This document shows positions 29,590-41,355 of a DNA stretch of 64,000 bases, in pieces. Below the pieces are notes generated by a model. It worked only from the letters and a program-made list of their open reading frames with translations. It had not been told where the DNA came from and searched no databases. The translations under genes and the position numbers were made by a program. The stretch comes from Caenorhabditis elegans (Eukaryota; Nematoda; Chromadorea; Rhabditida; Rhabditidae): assembly GCF_000002985.6 (NCBI RefSeq), contig NC_003284.9, forward strand, positions 15,934,001 to 15,998,000, written 5' to 3'. Numbering within the stretch: the first letter of the stretch is position 1; the number at the start of each line of letters is the position of its first letter.

Positions 29590-30660
29590 AGAGCATTACA
29601 CGTGGCAACCATTTTCAAGCTTTTCTATTGAATAACTAAACTCCCGTCGTTATATCCTATGATTTTGCACTTTAAAAACGTCACTTTCAGCCCAAAATAG
29701 CATTTTTCCCGTTTTTGTGTTAGGATATTACACGACCGTAGAAAATGCCACGTGGCGGCATTATTGAAATTGCAGTTTATATCTCAGAAGCACATTGTTC
29801 GAAGAGTAAACATTTAAAAGTTCAAAATTCTAAGTACTCTCAACTTGAAAATAATTGATTTTACTGTAACACCGTGTTAAACGCCACGTGGCAGCCTCAT
29901 TTTGAACTAATTTTTTAAAATGTGCACGCTAAAATATAGATCAAAAAATTTGCAACATTTTATCATTTTAAAATGTGTCTGTATATTTAAAATAGAGCAA
30001 GATACACCCCTTCGCAATGTACCATTATCTCAATTTGAAACTTCAAAAATCTACCGAATTTATATATTTCATTTAAAACTCAAAAACCGCAGAGCGTCGT
30101 GGCGGGCGTTTGTATCCCAGTGTCGAGGGCTGTATTCAAGGGAGTTGACATCAACCCTGTATTATTTCGGATGTTGGTATTGCAAAGATGACAAAGATAA
30201 TGACAAAGATAAGGTGTGTATAATTAACTCCAAAAAAAAAAAAAATTTTGCGCGCGCGCATTTGGTCTTTCAGGACACATTTTTAGTTTTCCACTAGGAA
30301 ACGGAATAAAATTCTGAAAAATTAGGTGTATGGTAATTGGACTATGGGCTTTCAGATTTTCGATTGCAAAATTTGAAATCAGGTTACCACGTGGCGTTAT
30401 AAGCCAAAAACTGAGAAGTCCGTTTTTTTAGAATTTTTTGTGCTGAAGACGCATACAACTCTTATTTGTATATGGGCTTCCAGATTTTTGATTGTAAAAT
30501 TTGAAATCAGGTCACCACGTGGCGTTATAAGCCAAAAACTGAGAAGTCAGATATTTCAGTATTTTTTGTGCTGAAGACGCATACAACTCTCATTAGTATA
30601 TGGGCTTTCAGATTTTCAATTTTAAATCTGGAAATCAGGTCACCACGTGGCATTTGGACA
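29590..30660. repeat. Degenerate tandem array, CACGTGGC every ~125-150 bp
   Basis: Three clear units at 30328-30660 (period about 127 bp) each contain GGGCTTTCAGATTTTC-like sequence, GAAATCAGGTCACCACGTGGC and TGTGCTGAAGACGCATACAA. Upstream CACGTGGC cores near 29600, 29749 and 29883 are older, diverged units. The gap between 29.9 and 30.38 kb is about four periods long. Confidence 0.75.
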
Positions 30661-30779
30661 AAACGTTTACAAATATTAAGTGGGCGGCATACGATTTTTT
30701 CCGGCAAATCGGCAAATTGCCAGAATTGGAAATTTCCGGCCAACCGGCAAATTTTGGGTTTCGGCTTGTTATGAATGAT

Positions 30780-31366
30780 ACCTCCGCAAGCCAGGAGAGC
30801 TTTAAAATATTAGAGTCTGTGACTATCGCTGTTAAAAGTTACGAATAAATTGCAGTTTCGAAGGTAGAAGTTCAAAGCGCAATGAGACGGTTCTGGCCTG
30901 AGCAGAAAAGGTTTTTAGTTTACCGTCAGACTTCAAAACGAGACATGTGTCATTTGAAAGTGTTCCAGGAGTGTCACTGCAAAATTTTAGACGGCAAAGC
31001 TCTTCTCTCACCCCCTCTAGCATCGATCTGAAACTCTTTCAGTGCATTTTTTCACTACTTTGGAGGCCTGTAGAATTGCTCAAATTTTTTTTTGCAAACT
31101 TTCAATGTTTTTCACAACGTTCAAAAGTAGGAAGACAATCTGGATAAATATACTAGATAAATAAACAAATATAACGACCGAATATCACAATAAAACACTC
31201 TAAAATTTTTTTTTTGCCAAGGCCTCAAAATTGCACAGAACACATTGCTACTTTCAGCGATGGAATTGAACTAGTTGATTGTGAACATAAACTCGATATA
31301 GAACGAAAGGATGGACTACTCGCAACTGTACCTAAAACCTCTGAAGCTATCGATTTCCTTGTTTGA
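30780..31366 (+). pseudogene. Decayed plus-strand coding remnant
   Basis: Several short segments read like protein. SQESFKILESVTIAVKSYE lies near 30785-30845. At 30950-31040, frame FESVPGVSLQNFRRQSSSL leads to SIDLKLF. After a plausible acceptor (CTTTCAG, exon from 31258) comes DGIELVDCEHKLDIERK then DGLLATVPKTSEAIDFLV and a TGA at 31364. Joining across CA|GTGCAT to 31258 keeps frame. AATAAA follows near 31409. No start or upstream exons are found, and the left side abuts CGGCAA repeat sequence, so I favour a truncated gene or pseudogene over an intact one. The minus strand of 30832-31023 is also open, which weakens the call. Confidence 0.35.
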
Positions 31367-32118
31367 CCTGATCGATTTCCAGCACATTCTTGGCGAAACA
31401 CACCTTCATTGTGAGAATAAAATATTTAAAAAATAATTCAGTTCATATAATCAAAATCTTTCTTCTCTGTGATCATTTTTTGTCCCTTACCTGATTTAAA
31501 ACTACTCTGCAACACTTCCTTGAACATTTTGGTACTTTTTCAGATCAGGCCAACTTTTTCGATTAACTTTAATATTTACTTTATTAAAATAAACATGTTA
31601 ATCAAAAATAAATAAACTTGAATTAAAATAGTTGAATAAAACTAGTTTAAAAAAACCGAACAATTAAAGAGGAATAATTAAAACAAAATAAAAAAAAAAC
31701 AAAGTTGTGAACCGGAGCGCCCTAGAGTAATGTGCAATTTTAGTGGAAATTATAAAATTCAATTGGATGAAAGAATTTGTCAGAAACATATTATGAGTTT
31801 CGAGTTGGAAGAGAAAAATATATAAAACCCAGTACAAGTAAGATAAGATTGTCAAATATAAAAAACAATTGGCTTTGAGTGAAGAATTTGAATCCAAGTG
31901 AAAAAGAGTCAGTTTTTTCTGGAAATCTCAAAAACATAAATGCCCAATCATAAAATGTTTGAGAGCTAAATTGATAAGAGGCCAACAGAAATCGAGTTAA
32001 GATTTTGAACTGAATAAGAAAGCAATTTTAAAGAAATCAGATCAGATTTTAGATTTTGGGTAGATCACGAGAATAGAAGGAGAACAATGAAAGATCGAAA
32101 AAATGACGAGCTCAATTG

Positions 32119-35100
32119 TCAGTAGCGGTGCTCACTTGTAGACGGCCCACGACCGTCCGCATCACGTCTATAATCACGTCTGTCATCTTGATATCTGAAA
32201 AATTGTGGTTACTGGAAAAACGGATTGCAATTTTTTGACAAATTTAATTTTGAACTTCTACAAGGTGCGTAAAATTAAATTCTGTAGAAAAATTGTCATA
32301 TTGCTCCCCGAAAATAAAAATAAGTTAAGTATAATTTGAAGGTGGAGTAGCGCCAGTGGGGAAATTGTTAAAAACCACTTCTATAGACCCAAATTGACCC
32401 AATATCTTAATAAAACTTTTCAAAAATTTTGGGAAATGTTTTTATTTACAGTCAAAAAATGATAATTACTCAGTTTTTGCCACTCATAATGTTGGAAGTC
32501 GACCAAAAAAAATTGTTTTCTACATTTTATACTATAATTTTGTTTCAACTATTTGTATTAAAACATTGCAGGGGTAGGAACATGCGACATTTCTTTGGAT
32601 TTCCTCAAAGCTTTTTTTCAAAATTTTTGCAATTTGCCAAAACTTTGACCGGAAATTATTAAAAATCTAAAATTTTTTGTAATGTTTTATTATGATATTC
32701 GGTCGTTTTTGATCATTATAGGTGTAATTAAACAAAATCCCCACTGGTGCTACTCCACCTTCAAGTAAGATTATCTTCTAGAAACTTACGCTTTTAGAGG
32801 CGATTTTTAAATTTTGTAATGAAAAATTTGCAAGATAATTCTTAAAGGCCTCATTGAGAATATTGGTTGTTTTGGAAAAATTCCAACACTTTTTTTTAAT
32901 AATAAAAAACTAGTTTTTATACCCTAAACACGTTCGTGTAATTGTGAATTAGGGTAAATGTTATTTATTAAAAAAAAAAAACAATACCCTACCTTCGACC
33001 TCCATCATTGTAGCGGTTCTCATTGGATCTGTGGTATCGACTGAAAAAAAGCAATGTTATTATTTTACTGTCAAGTCAAGTAATGAAAAAATACTCGTAC
33101 CTGTCAGTGGAAATTGAGTGATTCCTTTGATCATTCTGATAGGGATTTCTGAAATATATTTGTTTGAATTTTTATTTAAAAAAAATAAAATTTTTACCGA
33201 GTTTGATAAACATGTGGTTCATTGTATTGGTTTCCATTGTGAAGTGAGCATTGACTGAAACATAAGTTTATTACTTTTTGCCGACATAACAACGACCGGT
33301 AACTAATTTTTGATTTTTTTACAGTGCTAGCAACACTTTCTGTTGGATTCTAATTGACTAATTGACTAATTTCTAATTGAGAATTTTCAAAACATTTTTC
33401 AGAAAAGTGTTAATATATTACGATATTATAGAAAATATACGATCACACGAAAATTAACAACGGTATCTCAAAAATTACGAAATTAAAGTTTCATAGTTAG
33501 GGAATAAGGTCAGACAGGTTTCCTGAAAATTTAGAACTTCTGTAAAAAGTTTTAAAAAAAATTAGAAATGTTTGTTTTGAAATTCGGTCTGCTGTCATTA
33601 ATAAAACAAAAAAGTATTTTGAAGTATAATTGTTATATCTATTTAGATAGTAGTTATTCAAAATTTTGATACTAACTGCTGAGGCCCATTGCTGAGGTGT
33701 CCGTTCCGATCTGCTTGATGGCTCCAATGGTGGTTTCTGCAAATCATATTCTGAAATCCAAAGAATCTTAACACGGTTTCCTCGTTAAAGATATTGGTGT
33801 TTAGTACATTTGGTTTGAAGTTATAATGAGTTTTTTCGCTACACAAAACATTTTTCGTGGATTAGTTCGGTTTAGATTTTGCTAATCACTGAAAAAATCA
33901 ACGCCTTACCTCCGTCGTTCACCATTGCGTCGGTTGCCATTGATTCTGTTTTCTGGACTGAAAAAAATTATTAATATTTCACTAACAGGGTGTTTCATTT
34001 TTTTTTGACTTTTCAAAGTTAAAAATTATTATTTGTTGAGGAAATTTGAACAAATATGACTTATCCTATGAATTTGCCATAAAAAGTTAAAAATTGTTTC
34101 ATATTTGAAATTCTTATTATGAAATTTGGTTTTCTGGGGGTATGAATCATTATCATTATTGTTTAAATTATTATGAGTGAAATAATGAAAAAAATTGATC
34201 GGTTTTTTTCCAAAATTAAAAAAAAACTTATTGAATATACTTGGGATAGGATGAATTACCTTAACAAATTTTCAAAAATATAACTGTTCTAATTATGTAC
34301 ATACTAACGTCAAAATTTAGTGTTTTAAGCAAAGAACTCACCCGTTGATAAGGCGTCAGTCCCGATCTGTTTGATGGCTCCAGTGGTTGTTTCTATAAAT
34401 ATTTTTTTTAAGCCAAAGCAGCCTTAAAGGTAGAGTAGAGTCGTTTTGCATGTTATGCTTGAATGATCGAAAATGGACCTTAGTAACCGAATATAACTAT
34501 AAAATTTTTTTTTTAAATTTCCTGAATTTTTAACGATTTTTTTTCAGTTTTGCGAAAAAAAAAGAAATAAGCAATCGGTACTTTTTGAAACAATATGAAC
34601 TGAAACAAACCTAAGCATTGCAATTACTACGAAAAATGTGAAGGAAAGGATAAAATTGCAATCAGGAGCATGTTTTGACGATCAATACGCAACAACTCAG
34701 GTGTATGAAAAGCGCGGGAAATTCAAATTAATTAGCCCGTTTCTTTTTTTTTCGCAAAATTGAAAAAATCGTTATAAATTCAGGAAATTTTTTCAATTTT
34801 TCTAACAGTTATATTCGGTTGCTACGGTCCATTTTCTATCATTTAAGCATACCATGCGATAACATGCGAATCGACTTTACTCCACCTTTAAACATTTTTC
34901 TCATTAAACAAATTCTTTGACTACTCCAAATAAGTTCATATTTTTGTAGATTTGTTTAGTTTAGAAACTTGCTAGTCGTTGAAAAATATTACAATATCTC
35001 ACCTTGCTTGATAATTATTTTCTCCATTATTCCATCTGTTTCTGTGTTGCTGTTGTCTGAAACAATACTGATATAAATTCACTGATTTATTTTATTTTAT

Positions 35101-38100
35101 TTTAAGCTTTGGTCAAAATTATGTTGTAAATAAACTCGTACCTCTCATTATGATATCTTTGGTTGTTATTGATTCGATTTCTGAAAATTAATTTTTCAAA
35201 CTTATTTATTGTGAAGTTCCTCAAAATACTGACTCACCCGTAATTGGACTGATGGTTGCGGTTCCAATTGTTGTTTCTATAAATTATCGTTTAAATAAAT
35301 GAAACTTTATATAGTTGTTTTTTTTAGATATTTGTAAAAAAAATAACGGTTCCGGCTTTTTTGTTGCACAGTACTCAAAATGGATTGAAGGACCAAATTT
35401 CCATACTAGACTTCCCAAAAAACTTGAAAAAATGACGATTGATGATTCCAAACTTAAGAAAACCTAAGTTTTAATTTCTAGCTGCCAGTGCCAATGACCA
35501 AAAAACCTAAAACCATTATTTCCCACTTTTTGAATTTTTTGTGATTGTCTTATTTTTTTCAGATCGAAAAATCACAATGACCATGTGCTCAAACATTTAA
35601 GCAAATGTTGTAATCGGTACCTGTTGTTGTAATTTCCATTCTGGTAGTTTCCACGATTGTTCCTAGAAAATTGAACATTTAAAATGATGTTGTTATACCG
35701 GATTAAGAAAAGGAGCAGGCGGGATTTTTTTAGATAGTTGTAAATTGATATGAACAAATTTTCAGATTTCAGTGGCTGATTACTTTTATTTTTATCCTAA
35801 CTTCAGTAATTTCAGCAAGCTTTTCTTTCTTTAGAAAAAATAATTTTAGATAAAAAATCAATTTATAAGCAAGAAGCTCCAATTTCGAGCAATCCTACAT
35901 TGGAAAAAAAATTGAAATCTCACCTTTGATATGTTTGGCGATGGGACGGATTATTTTGTTGATGTCCATGCACATTTTCTTGAGTGACATTCTCTCTAAA
36001 AAATCAACACGTCATTAAAAAACTTTTAAATGTGTTAAATCAAATTAAAAAGTGAAGACCCTTACGTTTCTCTTTGAAGTCGATTCTCAGCAATGTCGGC
36101 AAGTCTCAATTGTTCAAGTTGTTCTCTGCAAACAGGTACATGCTTCAGTGATAAATCAAAGTTATTTGCTTATTTTCAAAGTAATTTAAAAAAAAACGGT
36201 ACTTTTGTATTAAAAGTACACATTTTTAAATAAAATTAGTGGGAAAATTATTAAAATTTGCTCTTATGGAGCTGAAGCTCTAGTTGTTTTCTAACTTTTA
36301 AATTTTCTTTGAAACTAAATTGTTAATAAATTGTTAAAAACTCTACTAAATAGTTGATTAATGACCAACTACTACTATTCTCACAGTAATTGAATATCCA
36401 CTGTCGAAAATTTGACTGAAATTCCAGTTTTAGCTACTTACGAAAATTAATCGAAATTCCACAACTTTCAAATTTTCTTTGAAAGTAAAAACACAAAATT
36501 GTTAAAACTGTACCAAATTTTAATAATAATATAGATACATTAATTCAGTATCCACGGTCCGTTTAAATTTTGACTGAAATTTAGTTTAGATGTACCTATG
36601 AAAATTTATTCAAAATTCCAATGATCAAATATCTTAGTAAAACTTTTAAAACAATTTTTGAAAGCTTTTCCAAAAATGGTAACTATTCAGTTTTACCATT
36701 TTTTTTAGGTCGTCTATCAACAAAATTTCGAATTTATAATCAACTACGTATGTTGCAACTACTAATCTAGGCAGATGCCAAATTTTTTCAAAAATTTTTT
36801 AAGTTTACAGAAACATTGTATGAAACAATTTTTGAAACATATTCGTTTAACAGAACTATTAAAAATGTGCTAAACTAAATCTCAATTACATCTTATTGTC
36901 TCACCTCAGACGTTCAGCTTCCTCTTCCATTTGTTCCAAGAAAAACACGAAGTCGCCCATGGGCTTGTTCTCTTCTTGAGCTTGTTGTGGGACTGGAACC
37001 ATGCTGAAATCAACTGGCAAAATTTTGCATATTTTATACAAGAGCAAAACTTACGCAGCTCCTTGCCTTGCCATTCGGCGAGTCAAGCACTCGACCATTG
37101 GAGCTTTTCGATCCACGCTTAAATTGCAAAATTGTATTAAAAGTGTGGGAAGTTGTTTTGAGCGTTGGTTGAATGTGTCTTATGTAGGGCTGGCATATTG
37201 GATGTTTGGCGTCCGGACGGGATGCACATGCATCCGGTTTTAAAATTTTTACAATTATCCTAGGCGTAGGTTCTCACGGCGCCCGACAATTTCCGAATTA
37301 GCCGCTCAATATAGAATTACATGACTTAGTGGCCAAACTCAGAAATTGTCGGCTGCCGTGAAAACCTATCCCTCGGAAAACTTTCTATTTCCGAAAACCG
37401 GGCGCTATACGTCCGAACTTGTCCGATATGCCAGCCCTAGTCTTGAGAACCTCATATTCAAATTTCTGTTTAAAAGTTACCTAACGTTTTCAATATTTTT
37501 TATGTTGTAAATAGACTTTATTCACAGTTAGAGCCATTGCGAGTAAAGAAAATTGGCTAATTTTGGTTGTCCCACAAAAATGTATAACCTAGATTTTTCA
37601 TTAAGTGTAAGTGAAAGTTGGCAACATTTAAAAATTACAGAGAATTTTCAAAACTTCAAGCCACTATTATAATTTTGAATCTAGAGTATTTGAACTAAAA
37701 ACCAACTCACACTTTCCATGTACCCCACTCGGTCTTCTCGTAGGCGAGAGCTGGAATGCGACCATACAGGGCTTTGTGTAGACGTTTCCCTTTTCCAGTG
37801 CGGTACTGGTCAACCCAAATTTGGGCCAACTTAGCTATGGCCCATTTTTGTCTGACTCGAAGCCGGTAGGATTCATGTCGATCTTGGAAATTCTCTTCAA
37901 ATTCGTTGACGTATTCCTCTTCTTGATGGGTCATTAAGGAGAGGACCAATACCTTTCCACGGAAAGTTGGACGAAATTCCAAAAGGTTTGTAAAAACCTC
38001 GTTGAAAAACGGAACTAAATCAGCAAATTGTCGTTGAACTTCACGTGTGGCATGGTTGAGGCTCTCGGATCCCTGCTCTTCACTTTCTGCTATCACAATT

Positions 38101-38300
38101 GCAAAAAGCTCGTCCATCGTTCTCGGCGTTTCATGCCTGATAACGCCCTTTAAATAAGAGCTGCAATGTTTAAAGTTTGGAAAAAAAGAAAACTATTTCG
38201 CTCACAACAAATTAAAGAGCAGGTGGTGAACGAAGAAGAACAGAGGGTAGCGGTGGTACTGATCCACGTATCGGGCGATGAGCTCGCGGTTAGCATCCAT
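32119..38300 (-). CDS. Unknown protein with Asn/Arg-rich mini-exon-encoded tail, 449 aa
   Basis: I do not recognise the family. Sixteen exons fit: 38206-38300, 37711-38160, 37055-37117, 36905-37003, 36066-36125, 35924-35995, 35621-35662, 35238-35276, 35142-35180, 35003-35056, 33910-33957, 33677-33736, 33198-33254, 33101-33148, 32993-33040 and 32119-32194. All 15 introns are phase 2. Residues 1 to about 200 look globular and helical (MDANRELIARYVDQYHRYPL, later EEEYVNEFEENFQDRHESYR). A Glu/Gln-rich probable coiled coil follows (FFLEQMEEEAERLREQLEQL). The last 190 residues are Asn, Gln, Arg, His and Tyr with few hydrophobics, in units such as RNNRGNYQNGNYNN, a prion-like or RNA-binding composition. 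The ATG at 38300 is preceded by CTTTCAGAGATCAAAA, suiting trans-splicing. Confidence 0.8.
32340..32762. repeat. Palindromic MITE, GGTGGAGTAGCGCCAGTGGG ends
   Basis: GGTGGAGTAGCGCCAGTGGG is mirrored by CCCCACTGGTGCTACTCCACC. It is the family of 12311, 39031 and 61676, and sits in the last intron (32195-32992) of the mini-exon gene. Confidence 0.8.
34342..34392 (-). other. Duplicated mini-exon with in-frame stop (cassette or dead exon)
   Basis: It has a proper acceptor (TTTATAG) and donor (GTGAGT), is 51 nt long, and is clearly homologous to exon 33677-33736: both contain CACTGGAGCCATCAAACAGATCGG-like sequence encoding HWSHQ and an Asp-Arg. In the phase used by every other exon it reads NNHWSHQTDRD then TGA. 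Skipping it keeps the frame. It may be a poison exon or a pseudo-exon. Confidence 0.6.
34428..34887. repeat. TTAA-flanked palindromic MITE with known empty site
   Basis: AGGTAGAGTAGAGTCGTTTT (left) is mirrored by GAATCGACTTTACTCCACC (right). The next words, TTATGCTTGAATGATCGAAA and ATGGACC, also pair. TTAA stands at both ends. The paralogous intron near 33.75 kb lacks the element and keeps a single TTAA. Confidence 0.85.
37187..37437. repeat. TA-flanked MITE, GGGCTGGCATATTGGA ends
   Basis: GGGCTGGCATATTGGA and TCCGATATGCCAGCCC are flanked by TA at 37185-37186 and 37438-37439. Inner words (TTGGCGTCCGGACGG against CGTCCGAA) are partly paired. It lies in intron 37118-37710 of the mini-exon gene. 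Confidence 0.8.
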
Positions 38301-39030
38301 TTTTGATCTCTGAAAGACTTTTGATAATATTATCTGTTTCTGTTGATCTTTGATAATGAAGAGCTCTTGAGTATATGTAATTGATTTTCAATATATTGGT
38401 CATTTGTTGTGAGCCATCAATTGGGATCGGTGACGAACACTTGATGAGCTTTTGCTTATCGATCGGTCTTTTGATCAGATCCAAATTTTATAAGTTGGAA
38501 ATTTTGCCTACTTTAATGAATTTTTTCATCGTTTCGGATCTTCTGATCAGTGCCCAATTTTTATGTTGGGCCGATTTTGATCTTCATGGTCCTTTAAAAG
38601 TTCTTTTTGTTGAACAGGACTTATTCGTTATATACCATTCTCGTTATGAGCATGGAATAGGGAATCAGCCCATGCCTGCCACGCGGGTCTTGCAAAAACA
38701 CCGAATTCGTTAGGACGTCGATGCACCATGAAAGAGAGCAGCTCATAAGAGCTGGTATAAATACAGAACAAGTGGGGCGGAGAACGAATGTTACAACGGG
38801 AGGCAAAGGGGAAGAATGCACTTAGATTGCAAGGCAATCATTGTGATATTTAAAGTGCTATGATTCACAAGAAAGGAATGATATGAAGAGAAAGTTACAA
38901 GTTCGTAAATGTTGTGACAAGTAGAACGCAAGAGTGCGTGACATTTTGGAGTTTACAACAATTGGCAGTGGGTTATTAGAGCATGTTTGCTTTGTTTTCC
39001 ATTTCTTGTAACTATCAGAATGTTCATTTA

Positions 39031-40126
39031 AAAGTGGAGTAACGCCAGTGGCAAAATTGCTTTAAAACATGCCTATGGTCTTTTCTAAATTTCTAAATTT
39101 TATATGATTTTTTGAAAATTGAAAAAATCTCGAATTGCATCCCATTTGAATTACCGTCAATAGTTCGATGTTTGATGGAGCGCGCTTGCCTTATTTTAAT
39201 TTTTATTCATCAATGTTGTTGTGACTTGGCCTCAGTAGAGGTCCTCCGCCCCAACTTTGCGGATTATAATTATCGGCAAGAATTGCCCACAATCCAGCGA
39301 TAATCATCCGCCGGTAATTTACTCACACAATTCCGTTTGTTCGTTCTTTAATAATCATTCCACCATTTAAATTAATTAAATTAAATAATTCTCATTTGAA
39401 TTTGCCGCCAAGGATGCAAGCGCGCGCCATTGTACACATCGGAGTGTCGTAGCGCGCGCTGTTTATTCCCTTGCTCATATTAATTTCTGGCCTAAAATGT
39501 GGCCACTCTTCACTTCACTCTTCGTGCCCCTTCGTCACTGGCTGCCCGTCGCCGTTCTTCTCCCAAATATTCACTAAATATTCTTTACGTTTTTGCCTTG
39601 TTTATTCCCAGCATAATGCTGCCCTGCTCAATAAACTTGGATTTTCGTCAAACTGTGTATTAGCACCGCTCATCAATTTTCCCGTTCCGTCCGTCGTCTT
39701 CTTGTCACTCCGAGGCTCTGGCTGCCATCTCGGACCGGAGTGTCAACAAATGTTTCTCATTTTTGACTGATTTTTCATGTTTTTTCGTGTAATTTTACTG
39801 GAAATGTAGTGAAAAATTCAAGATAAATGTAAATTGTTTACATTTTAATTGTAAATAGTAAAAAAATAAACATTTACATTCATTTTAAATTTTTCAGTAA
39901 ACTTCCAGTAAAATTACACGGCAAAACATGAAAAATCAGTCAAAAATGAGAAAATTGATGAATAAAAGTTAAAATAAGGCAAGCGCGCTCCATCGAACAT
40001 CGAATTATTGGCGGTAATTCAAATTGGAATTTGATGAAATTCAATATTTTTTCAATTTTCAAAAGATCATATAAAATTTAGAAACATATTTTAAAGCAAT
40101 TTCCCCACTGGCGCTACTCCACGTTT
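39031..40126. repeat. Palindromic MITE interrupted by a solo LTR
   Basis: AAGTGGAGTAACGCCAGTGG is mirrored by CCCCACTGGCGCTACTCCAC, and the inner arms pair over hundreds of bases (GATGGAGCGCGCTTGCCTTA with its complement). Removing 39217-39753 restores a continuous left arm that matches the right arm. Without the insertion the element is about 560 bp. Confidence 0.85.
39217..39748. mobile_element. Solo LTR of a retrotransposon, 532 bp, target duplication AATGT
   Basis: It starts TGTTGTGAC and ends GTCAACA, i.e. with the TG...CA inverted ends of LTRs. Both sides carry the identical 5-mer AATGT (39212-39216 and 39749-39753). The intact right arm of the host palindrome predicts an uninterrupted CATCAATxTTCTCATTTTTG at exactly this point. 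An AATAAA lies inside near 39630, as expected for an LTR R region. There are no internal gag/pol sequences and no second LTR, so it is a recombination remnant. The family (worm Cer type) is not assigned. Confidence 0.85.
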
Positions 40127-41236
40127 AAACTAATTTCTCACATTTTAAGACGCAAAAGCTCAAGGAAAAGCTCAAAAGTAACTACTCGAGTTATCTCATA
40201 AACCATAAATTTTTGAATGTATATGTCAGATTTGATCTGATTTTGACTGTAAAAAATCATTTTGCAGCTTCGAAGTTGATACTTATGTATTTACTATTTT
40301 AGTATGTTTCTGAGCGAAATTAGCCGATATTTTTCTGCAAGACTAATAGAGGTAATACGGTATGTACACATGAGCACAAAAAAAATTCAATCAATTTTGC
40401 GTTGTGAGAAATTGGTCGTTACGAAGTTTAAAAAATCCGGATTTTATAGGAAAACATGTTTTCCGTCGGAGACGTAACATAGTTTGAAAATGATAAAGCA
40501 AGGAGAGATAAAGCCATAACGAGGTCAAGCATATCAATTCAAAGTAGAACATTGTAGGACTAAAGTACGTAGGTCTTTCAGTAGTTCAAGATCAATTTTT
40601 GAGAATCCGTTAAACTGTTGTTTGAAGTTTAATTAAAATTTTAATAATTTCAAAACTATAACTAAATTGTGTGTGTTTGAATGAAATTCACGTGGCTTTA
40701 TTAGCTATGAAAATTTTATTTCCCTTTTGTCGGTAACATAATGAAGTACTATATTAACATTAAATGTCCTGTTTCATTCATTTTGAAAAGAAAAGAAGGG
40801 CTATATTGATCGAAACCGAAAAAAATTTACAATATAAAAGTGAGTAGAAATGCATGACCGAAAAGCGAAAAAAAACTAAAAGTGTGTAGCTCTATTGTAT
40901 ATGGTCAAAAAATCGTCTCTCTGAGAAGAACACAAAAAGTCGGCCGAGGCATACGGTATTGCGTCGTGCATTTTTATGATGAGAAAACTATCCGCTAATG
41001 TATTATTCAAATGTCTTTGGTGAAGAGAGACAGCGAAAACAAAGGCGCGACTCTGGCCAGCACAATTGATCGATTTGAATGTAGAAAAAATGTGATAAAA
41101 ATGGGACCGCGGAGAAATTATATCTGACAGTGCAAGTGTTTGTTTCCTAGAAAATCAAATTTTTGGTAGAAATTCGAACAAGATTATGGGGATTTTTTGA
41201 GTGCTAAATTACTATAAAGTTGTTTTGCTTCATTAA

Positions 41237-41355
41237 TGGGCTATTCAAGTAATGTCGGAAAATTAAAAAGTGTAGAAAAATTACGTCACAACTGTATTCA
41301 AGTATATAAAAACATGTATTTAAATACATTGTGCTACATTACTTGAATAACCCCA
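41237..41355. mobile_element. Harbinger-like palindromic MITE, 3-bp TAA duplication
   Basis: It begins TGGGCTATTCAAGTAATGTC and ends CATTACTTGAATAACCCCA, flanked by TAA on both sides. Other copies are at 54669-54819 and 55434-55577, each with TTA duplications. A 3-bp TWA duplication is typical of PIF/Harbinger elements. Confidence 0.8.

Larger units (their letters stand above)
28153..32118. other. Repeat-rich stretch between two genes
   Basis: It holds two palindromic MITEs (28608-28832, 28865-29168), a periodic CACGTGGC array (29590-30660) and a coding remnant (30780-31366). The remaining 31.4-32.1 kb includes the 3' UTR of the minus-strand gene, with TTTATT (AATAAA on the minus strand) near 31570. 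Confidence 0.65.
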
